From NCBI GenBank assembly GCA_002021875.1, contig CP018627.1, forward strand, positions 5,394,001 through 5,458,000: 64,000 nt of DNA, written 5' to 3'. The translations under genes were made by a program, and so were the position numbers. The notes under the pieces were generated by a model. The model worked only from the letters and a program-made list of their open reading frames with translations. It ran no database searches and had not been told where the DNA came from. The DNA comes from Streptomyces hygroscopicus (GTDB taxonomy: Bacteria > Actinomycetota > Actinomycetes > Streptomycetales > Streptomycetaceae). Of the stretch, positions 35,866-44,470 are shown piece after piece (position 1 is the first letter of the stretch; the number at the start of each line of letters is the position of its first letter).

Positions 35866-37022
35866 AGGCTCAGCTCCGGTACGTCCAGCCGGCGGCCCTC
35901 GGCCGACGACTTCAGGCCCAGCTCGGCGAGCTGGACGCCGCGCGCGCCGGCCAGCAGGTCCCAGCGCCAGGGCTCGTCGAGCGCGACATGGCGCAGGAAG
36001 AGCTCCCACTGCGCCTTGAAGCCGTTGTCGAACTCCTCGTTGTCCGGCACCTCCTGCCACTGCTCGCGGAAGGACTCGGTGGCGGGCAGGTCGGGGTTCC
36101 AGACCGGCTTGGGGGTGGCCGAGCGGTGCTGGGCGCGGCAGTTGCGCAGGCCCGCGACGGCCGAGCCCTCAGTGCCGTCGACCTGGAACTCGACCAGCTC
36201 GTCGCGGTTCACCCGGACCGCCCAGGAGGAGTTGATCTGGGCGATGGCGCCGCCCTCGAGCTGGAACACGCCGTAGGCCGCGTCGTCGGCGGTGGCCTCG
36301 TACGGCTTGCCCTGCTCGTCCCAGCGGGTCGGGATGTGGGTGGTGGCCTGCGCCTGGACGGTGCGCACGGCGCCGAACAGCTCGTGCAGCACGTACTCCC
36401 AGTGCGGGAACATGTCGACGACGATGCCGCCGCCGTCCTCGGCCCGGTAGTTCCAGGAGGGCCGCTGGGCGCTCTGCCAGTCGCCCTCGAAGACCCAGTA
36501 GCCGAACTCCCCGCGCACGGAGAGGATGCTGCCGAAGAAGCCGCTGTCGATGAGGCGCTTGAGCTTCAGCAGCCCCGGCAGGAAGATCTTGTCCTGGACG
36601 ACCCCGTGCTTGACGCCCGCCGCCTCGGCGAGCCGGGCCAGCTCCAGGGCGCCCGCCAGACCGGTGGCGGTGGGCTTCTCGGTGTAGATGTGCTTGCCTG
36701 CCGCGACGGCCTTCTTGATGGCCTCCTCGCGGGCGGCGGTGACCTGGGCGTCGAAGTAGATGTCGACGCGGTCGTCCGCGAGTACGGCGTCCAGGTCGGT
36801 CGAGACATCCGCGACCGGGTCGAGGCCATGGCGCTCGGCCATCTCCTTGAGCACGTGCTCCCGGCGGCCGACGAGCAGCGGCTCGGGCCACAGCACGGTG
36901 CCGTCGCCGAGGTCCATGCCGCCCTGTTCGCGAATGGCGAGGAGAGAGCGGACGAGGTGCTGGCGGTAGCCCATCCGGCCGGTCACACCGTTCATGGCGA
37001 TCCGCACTGTCTTGCGTGTCAC
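35862..37022 (-). CDS. Gfo/Idh/MocA-family oxidoreductase
   Basis: A 386-residue NAD(P)-dependent sugar oxidoreductase. It opens TRKTVRIAMNGVTGRMGYRQHLVRS in two overlapping stretches, with NGVTGRMG as the nucleotide loop. The IYTEKPTATG motif near residue 125 carries the conserved Lys, and the DGGGIVVDMFPHWEYVL region near residue 220 carries the catalytic Asp/His. The GTG at 37022 has GAGGAG 10 bases upstream. First gene of the DUF993/TIM-barrel unit. A LacI-type operator lies just upstream at 37051. Confidence 0.88.
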   Translation of the reverse strand: MTRKTVRIAMNGVTGRMGYRQHLVRSLLAIREQGGMDLGDGTVLWPEPLLVGRREHVLKEMAERHGLDPVADVSTDLDAVLADDRVDIYFDAQVTAAREEAIKKAVAAGKHIYTEKPTATGLAGALELARLAEAAGVKHGVVQDKIFLPGLLKLKRLIDSGFFGSILSVRGEFGYWVFEGDWQSAQRPSWNYRAEDGGGIVVDMFPHWEYVLHELFGAVRTVQAQATTHIPTRWDEQGKPYEATADDAAYGVFQLEGGAIAQINSSWAVRVNRDELVEFQVDGTEGSAVAGLRNCRAQHRSATPKPVWNPDLPATESFREQWQEVPDNEEFDNGFKAQWELFLRHVALDEPWRWDLLAGARGVQLAELGLKSSAEGRRLDVPELSL

Positions 37023-37050
37023 GTGGGTTCTTCTCCTCACCGCGAGTAAC

Positions 37051-37064
37051 AGTAAGCGCTTTCT
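37051..37064. promoter_or_regulatory. LacI-type operator upstream of the oxidoreductase/DUF993 unit
   Basis: AGTAAGCGCTTTCT fits the LacI-family pattern TGnAAnCGnTTnCA except at the ends. It is 29 bp upstream of the start at 37022 and nearly identical to the site at 45650, implying one regulator for both. Confidence 0.7.
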
Positions 37065-37139
37065 AAGCATTAACGCTAACCGCCCCGCCCCGCCCCTGTA
37101 CAGAGCGAACACAGGGGCGAACGCGGGACAGTCAGCGCT

Positions 37140-38936
37140 TCAGCGCAGCGTCAGCCGATAGCGCAGGGGCGAACGCCCGGTGATCAGGACCCGCTGGCCC
37201 GCCGGGGTCAGATCGCCGCCCATCCAGCTATAGCGCTCGCCGGAGTCCACGACGGCGGGCTGGCGCGGGCCGCTGCCGTTGCCGGGCCCGAAGGTGATCA
37301 CGTCATCGCCCGCCGTATACGTCCCGTACCCCTTGACGAGCTGATACGTGTCCTTCTGGCCGGGCACGGGGTCGACCCCGGTCAGCTTTCCGCCGCCGCG
37401 GAAGCACAGTTCGAGGGCGAGCGGGACCTCGGACTCACCGATCCGGAGGTCCAGGTTCCAGCCGCCGTCGGCCGCCGCGATCCGTATCTCGGTGCGCAGG
37501 GTGCGCCATTCCTTGGGGCGGTGCGGAAAGTCCATCGCGGACCAGAACCGGCCGTCGTCCGTCAGCGGATACCGCCCGTCGGGGCGGCGGTGCTGGGCCG
37601 GCAGCGGCAGATGGAATCCGGCCCGCACCTCGGCCCACAGCCGCCAGCCGTCCGCCGTGGCCTCCACGTCCTCGGCCCGGAAGTGGCCGAGCGAGAAGAA
37701 CTGCGGGGACAGCCGGAGCGAGTCCAGGATGGCCGCGCCCTTGCGCCATTTGAAGAACGTCGGGTTGGTGGACAGGCCCGAGGAGATCGCGTGCACGTCG
37801 GGGAAGTCGGTGCCGCCGAAGACGGTGGTCCGCGTCTCCCCCTTCGCGATCCGCACCAGCCCGCAGTCCCGGTCGTGGAAGGTGAACTCCTCCGGCGCCC
37901 CGGTGGCCTTGGGCAGCGGCGCGGCCAGCTCCGGATGGTCCAGCACCTCGGCCAGGAAGTCCCCGAGCGGGGTCTCGTCGAAGGTCTGGTCCGCCCCGCG
38001 CCGCTGGATGGTGGCGGCGACGGCCGCGAACCGCCCGTCCCGCTCCCGCAGCGCCAGCGCCCGGAACTGCAGCCAGTACTCGGACAGATGCTTGAGGGAC
38101 TTCTGGTCCTGGCGGCGCGAATGCACCGTCTCCACCTCGCCATTGGGCTCCAGGAGATGAAGGGTGGCTTCCAGGTTGTGGCGCACGTGGTCGTAGAACC
38201 GCGGACGCTCGGTGAGCCGGGCGAGGGTCAGCAGCGAGGGGTTGGTGACGATGGGCGCGTAGGTGGCGCTGCGCTCGCTGTACTGGCCGCTGTCGTACTG
38301 GTCGATGCCCTCGGCCAGCCAGGCGTCGATACGGCGGGTGTAGCGGGCGTCGGGCCAGAAGGAGTTGATCCGGGCCAGCGCGGCGCACACCTTCCAGCGG
38401 TGGTTGGGAGTGTGCACCCCGCCGGTGGACAGGCCCTTGCCCGCCTTGAGCAGGATCGTCTTCAGGGTGGCGCGGATCGCGCGGGTGCCGCTGTGGCCGT
38501 CCGCGTCCAGCAGGCCGTACACCAGGCCCAGATCGACGATCGAGAAGGCGGTGTCCGGGGGCGAGTGGACCGCGCCCTGGTCGTAGAGGCCGTCGTCGAA
38601 CTGGGCGGCTGCCAGGGCGTCCACGAGCCGGGTCATCGGCGCGATCAGCGCGCCGTCGTGGTGGTGGGCGGCGTCGCCCCACACGTGGACGGAGGTGAGC
38701 AGCCGCAGGCTCCGGGCGGCGGGGCGGGCCTGGCCGAGGTTGTTCAACTGGTCGAGGGCCGCGTCGAGCCCGTCCACGACCTCGGCCACCCGGGCGTCGG
38801 CCGCCTCGGTGAGCAGGGCCAGGAACGGCTTGTCGACCCGGCCCGCGGCCGAGGCGGCACCCGGGGCGCCGACGGCCAGCAGTCCGCCCGCGACGGCGGT
38901 CCCGGCGAGGAAGTGACGGCGGGGCAGGGGTGTCAT
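37140..38936 (-). CDS. Tat-exported protein, alpha/alpha-toroid polysaccharide-lyase-like
   Basis: A 598-residue exported protein. The signal MTPLPRRHFLAGTAVAGGLL ending AASA is a twin-arginine type. The middle is helix-rich with aromatic and His-rich stretches (GVHTPNHRWKVCAALARINS, DQYDSGQYSERSATYAPIV); the C-terminal third is beta-rich. This two-part layout, and neighbours such as a DUF624 protein, an ABC sugar importer and PmoA/DUF6807, resemble heparinase/ulvan/alginate-lyase-type proteins. I could not place it in a family with certainty. GGAG lies 9 bases before the ATG, inside the repeat copied from the end of the previous gene. Confidence 0.55.
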   Translation of the reverse strand: MTPLPRRHFLAGTAVAGGLLAVGAPGAASAAGRVDKPFLALLTEAADARVAEVVDGLDAALDQLNNLGQARPAARSLRLLTSVHVWGDAAHHHDGALIAPMTRLVDALAAAQFDDGLYDQGAVHSPPDTAFSIVDLGLVYGLLDADGHSGTRAIRATLKTILLKAGKGLSTGGVHTPNHRWKVCAALARINSFWPDARYTRRIDAWLAEGIDQYDSGQYSERSATYAPIVTNPSLLTLARLTERPRFYDHVRHNLEATLHLLEPNGEVETVHSRRQDQKSLKHLSEYWLQFRALALRERDGRFAAVAATIQRRGADQTFDETPLGDFLAEVLDHPELAAPLPKATGAPEEFTFHDRDCGLVRIAKGETRTTVFGGTDFPDVHAISSGLSTNPTFFKWRKGAAILDSLRLSPQFFSLGHFRAEDVEATADGWRLWAEVRAGFHLPLPAQHRRPDGRYPLTDDGRFWSAMDFPHRPKEWRTLRTEIRIAAADGGWNLDLRIGESEVPLALELCFRGGGKLTGVDPVPGQKDTYQLVKGYGTYTAGDDVITFGPGNGSGPRQPAVVDSGERYSWMGGDLTPAGQRVLITGRSPLRYRLTLR

Positions 38937-38937
38937 C

Positions 38938-38979
38938 GGTGGTGCTCCGTGGCTCTCATAGGTGGTGCTCCGTGGCTCT
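38938..38979. repeat. Direct 19-bp repeat flanking the DUF624-gene stop codon
   Basis: GGTGGTGCTCCGTGGCTCT occurs at 38938-38956 and exactly again at 38961-38979. The right copy encodes the last residues (ATEHH) of the DUF624 protein; the left copy follows its stop (38958-38956) and supplies the ACGGAG ribosome site of the next gene. Confidence 0.85.
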
Positions 38980-39540
38980 GGCGGCGATCGCGAGGGGGCC
39001 GGGGACGAGGAAGAGCAGCGGCGGATAGGCCCAGGCGCAGACGGCGGCGGTGGCGACGGCCAGCAGCAGCACGCCGCTCGCGCGGGGTGTGCGCACGCTG
39101 TCGTACGCCGCCGAGCGCAGCGCGGTACGCCAGCTCGTCGCCGACTCGGGGCGGGCGCAGGCCCGCAGACAGACGACGGCGAGCAGTCCGGCCACGGCGA
39201 GCAGCGCGGGCCGGAAGACCACCGCGCCCGGCAGCCCCGCGCCCGCCGCGAGCGCGTTGAACAGCAGCAGGACGCCACCGGCCAGCAGCCCCGCCCCGGC
39301 CAGCAGATCGCCGGTGCGCAGCCGTTGCCGCAGCGCGCGGAGGTAGCCGCCCGCCGTGGTGGGCGCGTCCTGGCGCACCCGCCGGTCCAGGACGGCGCAG
39401 GCCGTGGACATGGCGGCCGGGGCGGTGATCAGCGGCAGCGAGGCGGCGGCGGTGGCCAGGCCCACCGCCAGGACGTCGGCGAAGAGCGCGAAGCGCGGGC
39501 CGAACAGCTCGCCGGGTTCACGTTTGGTGGCGGTGTCCAT
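38956..39540 (-). CDS. DUF624 (YesL-like) membrane protein
   Basis: A 194-residue protein with about five hydrophobic helices and the DUF624 core ASLPLITAPAAMSTACAVLDR near residues 34-54. YesL-type proteins sit in carbohydrate ABC clusters such as the Bacillus rhamnogalacturonan genes; their exact role is not established. Here it follows the second permease gene by 6 bp and precedes the Tat-exported protein. The stop codon lies between two identical 19-bp copies. Confidence 0.75.
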   Translation of the reverse strand: MDTATKREPGELFGPRFALFADVLAVGLATAAASLPLITAPAAMSTACAVLDRRVRQDAPTTAGGYLRALRQRLRTGDLLAGAGLLAGGVLLLFNALAAGAGLPGAVVFRPALLAVAGLLAVVCLRACARPESATSWRTALRSAAYDSVRTPRASGVLLLAVATAAVCAWAYPPLLFLVPGPLAIAARATEHHL

Positions 39541-39546
39541 GGCCGG

Positions 39547-40428
39547 TCACCCCTTCAGTCCGGAGCTGGCCATGCCCTCGACCAGGAACCGCTGGAACGC
39601 GAGGAAGAAGAGCACGATGGGCAGCAGCGCGAACACCGACATCGCGAACATGGGGCCGAAGGCCGACTGGCTGGAGGCGTCCACGAAGGACCGCAGGGCC
39701 AGGGTCAGGGTGAACTTCTCCGGCTCGAAGAGGTAGATGAGCTGGGTGAAGAAGTCGTTCCAGGTCCAGATGAAGGTGAAGATCGCGGTGGTGATCAGCG
39801 CGGGCCGGGTCAGCGGCAGGATGACGCTGAAGAACGAGCGGAAGGGCCCGCAGCCGTCGATCCGCGCCGCCTCCTCCAGCTCACGCGGCAGTCCGCGCAT
39901 GAACTGCACGATGAGGAAGACGAAGAAGGCGTCGGTGGCCAGGAACTTCGGCAGGATCATCGGCCAGTAGGTGTTCACCATGCCGAGCTGGTTGAAGATG
40001 ATGTACTGCGGAATGAGGATGGCGTGGTGCGGCAGCATGATCGTCGCGATCATGAACGCGAAGAGCGGACCGCGCATCTTGAACCGCAGCCGTGCGAAGG
40101 CGTATGCGGCCAGCGAGCAGCTGATGACGTTGCCGAGCACCGCACCGCACGCGATGAGCAGCGAGTTCCACAGCAGCCGTCCGACGCTGACCTCGTTCAC
40201 CCCGTCCAGGGCGGTGGAGTAGTTGCTCCATTCGAAGTGGCTGGGCAGCAGCTTGAGGCTGGCGACGACCTCGTCGGCGGGCTTGAACGAGGTCGCCAGC
40301 AGCCAGGCCAGCGGATAGAGCATTACCAGCAGCACGGCGATCAGGCAGGCGTGCAGCACGATCCGGCCGACGGGCCGCCGCCGCGCCGCCGGGGTGGCCG
40401 GGGCGGTGGAGATCGGGGCGGTGGTCAT
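39547..40428 (-). CDS. Carbohydrate ABC transporter permease (MalG-like)
   Basis: A 293-residue CUT1-type inner-membrane permease with six hydrophobic segments. The EAA loop, which contacts the ATPase, reads RELEEAARIDGCGPFRSFFSVILP near residues 185-208 in overlapping stretches. It overlaps the upstream permease gene by 4 bp. No ATPase gene is present in the locus, so it probably uses a shared MsiK-type ATPase encoded elsewhere, as is known for Streptomyces CUT1 importers. Confidence 0.92.
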   Translation of the reverse strand: MTTAPISTAPATPAARRRPVGRIVLHACLIAVLLVMLYPLAWLLATSFKPADEVVASLKLLPSHFEWSNYSTALDGVNEVSVGRLLWNSLLIACGAVLGNVISCSLAAYAFARLRFKMRGPLFAFMIATIMLPHHAILIPQYIIFNQLGMVNTYWPMILPKFLATDAFFVFLIVQFMRGLPRELEEAARIDGCGPFRSFFSVILPLTRPALITTAIFTFIWTWNDFFTQLIYLFEPEKFTLTLALRSFVDASSQSAFGPMFAMSVFALLPIVLFFLAFQRFLVEGMASSGLKG

Positions 40429-41387
40429 CGGCCCCCCTCGTTGTTGTCGTTGGCGTAGAAGACCCAGGCCCGGGAGGTCCGGAAGAGGACCGCGGTGACG
40501 GCCCCGATGGCCAGCAGCAGCGCCCAGGCCATGGCGGAGGCGTAGCCCATATGGGAGGCGGTGAAGCCGCGGTCGTAGAGGTAGAGCGTGTAGACGAGCG
40601 TGGAGTCGGCGGGTCCGCCCTTGCCCGCGCTGACCGCGAAGGCGGGGGTGAAGACCTGGAACGCCTGGATCATCTGGAGCACCAGGTTGAAGAAGAGCAC
40701 CGGGGAGAGCATCGGGATGGTGATGGAGCGGAACTGCCGCCACCAGGAGGCCCCGTCGACCGCGGCGGCCTCGTACAGCTCGACGGGTATTTGCTGGAGC
40801 CCGGCCAGGAAGATCACCATGGGGGCGCCGAACTGCCAGATGGTCAGCAGCGCGACCGACAGGATGGCCCAGCCCGGCCGATTGATCCAGCCGCCGATGT
40901 CGATGCCCATACCGGAGAGCAGGTTGTCCACCGAGCCGCCGTCGTTGAAGATCGCCCGCCAGACCAGGGCGATGGACATCGACGCGCCGAGCAGCGAGGG
41001 CGCGTAGAACGCCGAGCGGTAGAAGCCCTTGCCGCGCTTGACCGACTTCAGCGCTATGGCGACGGCGAGCGCCATGGCGAGCTGCAGCGGCACCGCGATC
41101 ACGACATACGTCAGGGTCGTGATGACCGACCGCCAGTAGCGGGGGTCCTCGGTGAACATCTGTGTGTAGTTGCGGAAGCCGATCCACTGGGGCGCGTCGA
41201 ACATGTCGTAGTCGGTGAACGACAGATACAGGGACACGGCCATGGGCAGCAGCGTCAGCACGGCGGCGCCGAGCACCCATGGGGACAGGAACACCCAGGC
41301 GGCCCCCTGCCGCTCGCGCTTCGGCGCCCGCTTGCCGCCGGTGGCGGGGGGCGCGGCGTCCTGGGGGCGGGTCGCGGTCGCGGTCAT
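40425..41387 (-). CDS. Carbohydrate ABC transporter permease (MalF-like)
   Basis: A 320-residue CUT1 permease with six hydrophobic segments (AAWVFLSPWVLGAAVLTLLP is the first). Its EAA loop is VELYEAAAVDGASWWRQFRS near residue 205. Start and stop overlap the neighbouring binding-protein and permease genes by 4 bp each, giving a coupled binding protein-permease-permease set. Confidence 0.92.
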   Translation of the reverse strand: MTATATRPQDAAPPATGGKRAPKRERQGAAWVFLSPWVLGAAVLTLLPMAVSLYLSFTDYDMFDAPQWIGFRNYTQMFTEDPRYWRSVITTLTYVVIAVPLQLAMALAVAIALKSVKRGKGFYRSAFYAPSLLGASMSIALVWRAIFNDGGSVDNLLSGMGIDIGGWINRPGWAILSVALLTIWQFGAPMVIFLAGLQQIPVELYEAAAVDGASWWRQFRSITIPMLSPVLFFNLVLQMIQAFQVFTPAFAVSAGKGGPADSTLVYTLYLYDRGFTASHMGYASAMAWALLLAIGAVTAVLFRTSRAWVFYANDNNEGGR

Positions 41388-42673
41388 TGCCTCAGCTCCG
41401 CCTTCGCCTCGGTGATGTAGTTCTCCGCCGCCTCGCGCGGCGACAGGCGCTCGTAGCTGACCTGGTCGTAGTCGCGCGAGAAGGTGGACTGCAGGGAGGT
41501 GTCGCCCTTGGGCGGCGCGGGCGGCGGGTCCTTGAGCTTGCCCTCGAACTGCTTCTGGTAGGTGGAGATGACCTGGTCGAAGCCCTCCAGCTTGGGCAGG
41601 ACGCCCTGCCGGATGGCGTCGTTGGCCGGGATGCCGCGGGTGGCGCCGAGGATGGCGCCCGCCTTCTTGTCGTTGAGCAGGAAGTCGATGAACTGGGCCG
41701 CCTGCTTGGGGTGTGCGGTCTTGGCCGAGGCGCCGAAGAACATCGACGGTTTGAAGTACTGCCCGGGGGTGCCGTCCTCGCCGACCGGGAGCGGTGCCAG
41801 CTTCAGCCCCTCGCCGACGATGGCCGCGTAGCCGCTGGTGGGCGCGTCCCAGTTGAAGTCGGAGACGGACTTGAGCCGGCCCAGCGGAGTGTTCTCCACC
41901 GTCCCGTCCATCTGGGTGGTCTGCTCGGCGGACGAGACCGCGCCCTCCTTACGGAGCTTGGTGCACCACTCCCAGTAGCGGGTCAGATCGTCGGCGGTGA
42001 AGCCGAGCTTCTCGTCCTTGGCGTAGAGGGCCTTGCCCCGGCCGCGCAGCCAGATCTCGAAGACGTCCTCGCTCTGGCCCGGGTCGGTGGAGCCCACCCG
42101 CCCCTGCGTCGCCTTGGACGCCGAGAGTTTGCGCATGGCGTCGGCCCAGTCGTCCCAGGTCCAGGTCAGGGTGGGTTCGGGGACGCCCGCCTTGCGCCAC
42201 AGCGCGGCGTCGTACGCCACCGTCTCGGTGCCGCGGGCCACCGGCAGCGCGTACTGCTCGCCGTCCACCACTCCGGTGGCCAGCAGCCCCTTGTCGATCT
42301 CCGACGTGCGCAGCTCGGGATGTTTCCCGAGGTCCAGCAGGATGCCGGAGGTGGCGTACTGGTTGATCTGCCGGTAGTCGAGCTGCATCACATCGGGGGC
42401 GTCGCCGCCCGCCGCCTGCGTGGCCAGCTTCGCCTTGTAGGTGTCGAAGCCCGCGAAGGACGTGCTGATGTCGATGTCGGGGTGGCGCTTCTCGAAGAGC
42501 TTGACGGCCTCGTCGGTGCGGGCGGCCCGGTCGGGGTTGCCCCACCAGGTGAACCGCAGGCTGACCTTGCCGCCCGAGCCGCCGCCGCCATCGCCGCCGC
42601 AGCCCGTGAGGGTCCCTCCGAGCGTAAGCACGAGAGCCAGGGCGCAGGACGCCTTTGTCCTGTTTCTGCGCAT
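41384..42673 (-). CDS. Extracellular carbohydrate-binding lipoprotein (ABC transporter)
   Basis: A 429-residue family 1 solute-binding protein. The signal peptide ends LTLGGTLTGCGG, a lipobox with Cys near 25, followed by a Gly-rich linker and VSLRFTWWGNPDRAARTDEA. It would deliver an oligosaccharide or uronate to the two downstream permeases. The ligand cannot be read from sequence; the catabolic neighbours suggest a plant- or microbe-derived glycan fragment. It follows the cupin gene by 69 bp without an evident terminator. Confidence 0.9.
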   Translation of the reverse strand: MRRNRTKASCALALVLTLGGTLTGCGGDGGGGSGGKVSLRFTWWGNPDRAARTDEAVKLFEKRHPDIDISTSFAGFDTYKAKLATQAAGGDAPDVMQLDYRQINQYATSGILLDLGKHPELRTSEIDKGLLATGVVDGEQYALPVARGTETVAYDAALWRKAGVPEPTLTWTWDDWADAMRKLSASKATQGRVGSTDPGQSEDVFEIWLRGRGKALYAKDEKLGFTADDLTRYWEWCTKLRKEGAVSSAEQTTQMDGTVENTPLGRLKSVSDFNWDAPTSGYAAIVGEGLKLAPLPVGEDGTPGQYFKPSMFFGASAKTAHPKQAAQFIDFLLNDKKAGAILGATRGIPANDAIRQGVLPKLEGFDQVISTYQKQFEGKLKDPPPAPPKGDTSLQSTFSRDYDQVSYERLSPREAAENYITEAKAELRQ

Positions 42674-42742
42674 ACCGGAGCCGACCTCCCTTCTGAATTG
42701 TCCGTTGAGCGTATGAGCGTGCGTGGTGGTGTTCTACGGCGA

Positions 42743-43510
42743 CTATTCGCCGTAGTACGGGAGCGTGACACCGGGCAGTTCGTACTCGTCCCGGCGGCCG
42801 CACATGCCGTAGCCGCCCCGGCGGCTGGGCCCGGTCGCGGTGACCCGCGCCTCGGCCAGATGCGCGGGGTCGCCCGCGGCGAGCGCGGTGAGCTGCTCAC
42901 CGGTGCGCCGCGCGGCGGCGAGCGCCCCGTCCCGCCAGCGCGGCTCCCACTCCTTCACCTTGGGCGCGACGATCCGCACCGCCGCCTCGTGGAAGGCGCG
43001 CAGCGGCCCCTCGTCGCCCTTCTCGGCGGCGGCCCGCAGCGTCAGATAGCCCTCGATCGCCAGGTCCCGGCGGCGCCGGGCCGCCGCGTCGGCCTCCGGC
43101 CCCTCCTTGGCGGGCAGCGCGGCGGCCGCCGCGTACCGCTCGGGGTCGGCCAGCACCTCGGGAGGGAAGGTGAAGACGGCGTCCCCGGCCTCCGGCAGCC
43201 CGCTGTTCTGCATCAGCACGGTCACCTTGAGACCGCCGCCCTGCACCATCCGGTGCACCGTGCCGGGGGTGAACCACACCACCGCGCCCGGCTCCAGCGG
43301 GGTCTCGGTGAAGCCGTCCCCGACGGTCAGGGTCTGCACGGCGCCGCGTCCCGCGGTGACCACATATGCCTCGGTGCAGGCCAGATGGAGATGGGGGCTG
43401 CCGCCGCACACCCCGTCGGCGGCCTCCCACTCGTACGCGCTGATGTGGGACATCCCCACACCACCCGGCAGCGGGGCGAACATCTCGGACGACGCGGCCA
43501 TGCGGCTCAC
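42743..43510 (-). CDS. Cupin-domain protein of the sugar locus
   Basis: A 255-residue protein with an N-terminal cupin: GGSPHLHLACTEAYVVTAGRG holds a PHxHxxxxE-type metal motif near residues 38-47, and AVVWFTPGTVHRMVQ holds a further His. The C-terminal half is helical (RRRRDLAIEGYLTLRAAAEKG) and ends ELPGVTLPYYGE. It could be a sugar isomerase or epimerase; the substrate is unknown. A GTG at 43510 overlaps the preceding stop (GTGA); an ATG at 43501 is an alternative. Confidence 0.8.
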   Translation of the reverse strand: MSRMAASSEMFAPLPGGVGMSHISAYEWEAADGVCGGSPHLHLACTEAYVVTAGRGAVQTLTVGDGFTETPLEPGAVVWFTPGTVHRMVQGGGLKVTVLMQNSGLPEAGDAVFTFPPEVLADPERYAAAAALPAKEGPEADAAARRRRDLAIEGYLTLRAAAEKGDEGPLRAFHEAAVRIVAPKVKEWEPRWRDGALAAARRTGEQLTALAAGDPAHLAEARVTATGPSRRGGYGMCGRRDEYELPGVTLPYYGE

Positions 43511-44463
43511 CACCCGTGGTTCTTGAGGTAGCCCTCGGCGCGGGCCCGGTCCCAGGCGCCGTCCGCGACCACCACCCGGTAGCGGTAGCCGAAGGACTCC
43601 CCCGGCGGAAGCTCGAACTCCTCGAAGAACGCCCAGGAGGGGGCGACCGAGGGGATCGGCTCGGAGCGCACGAACCAGTGGGAGGCGTGGATGGATGCGG
43701 TGTTGTCGAGGTTTTCCGGCGCGTGGGCGAACAGCAGCGTGGAGTGCCCGTCCACGCCGTCGTGCTCACCGGTGAACGCGACCCAGGGGGCCTCGGCGGC
43801 CGGGGTGCCCATCAGGTCCGAGGCGCCCTTCTCGCCCTCGCCGCCGCGCCCGTCCGGGCCGATCACGTCGCCGCCGGTGAAGTCGCGCGGGCCGCGCCAG
43901 TTGAGCCCGGTGTACCCGGCCATCTCCCGGCCGGCGGTGGTCGGGGAGCCGAAGTGCAGGGCCTCGCCGCGGATGTTGGTGAGACGGATGGACCAGTCCA
44001 GAGCCCAGGTGCCCTCCTCCGGTTCCACCGAGTGGAGTTCGATGGTGCGCACCTCACGCGCCCACTCCTGGCCACCGTTCTCCACCCACGTGAGGGTCTC
44101 CACGAAGCGCAGCCGGTCATCCGCGACCGCGAACTCCTCGAAGCCGTCGTGGCGCATCGAGCCGACGCGCTCCTCGAGGTGCTGATAGCCCTGCTCGGGG
44201 CCGAGGTAGGAGTTGCCGCCCCAGAAGTTCTGGCCGGACAGATGGCTGGAGGTCATCTGCAGGCCCTTGTGCCAGCGGTGGTCGCTGGGCCGGTAGCCGG
44301 AGACCGGGTTCCCGGCGAGGGTGCGCAGCGGGTGCGCGTAGGGCTTACGGGCCTCGAAGGCTTCCGGGTCGGGCCGGTAGACGTAGGCCATCAACTCGAC
44401 GCCGCCGGAGGCGACCGAGATCTGTTCGCCGTGGGTGTGGGTGACGGTGATGCGCTGGGTCAT
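43507..44463 (-). CDS. PmoA/DUF6807-family protein
   Basis: A 318-residue protein of the family labelled PmoA or DUF6807, found in sugar-degradation clusters and unrelated in role to methane oxygenase despite the label. Typical text: YVYRPDPEAFEARKPYAHPL, SDHRWHKGLQMTSSHLSGQN (His-rich), and AGYTGLNWRGPRDF. The beta-rich layout resembles galactose-mutarotase-like or concanavalin-like folds. It lies 7 bp after an oxidoreductase gene and overlaps the cupin gene. Function not established. Confidence 0.78.
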   Translation of the reverse strand: MTQRITVTHTHGEQISVASGGVELMAYVYRPDPEAFEARKPYAHPLRTLAGNPVSGYRPSDHRWHKGLQMTSSHLSGQNFWGGNSYLGPEQGYQHLEERVGSMRHDGFEEFAVADDRLRFVETLTWVENGGQEWAREVRTIELHSVEPEEGTWALDWSIRLTNIRGEALHFGSPTTAGREMAGYTGLNWRGPRDFTGGDVIGPDGRGGEGEKGASDLMGTPAAEAPWVAFTGEHDGVDGHSTLLFAHAPENLDNTASIHASHWFVRSEPIPSVAPSWAFFEEFELPPGESFGYRYRVVVADGAWDRARAEGYLKNHGW

Positions 44464-44470
44464 GACGGCC

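Noticed and set aside
43507..44463. Methane monooxygenase subunit (PmoA) by name
   Set aside because: The label is historical; the protein is soluble-looking and lies in a sugar operon, so no methane oxidation is inferred.
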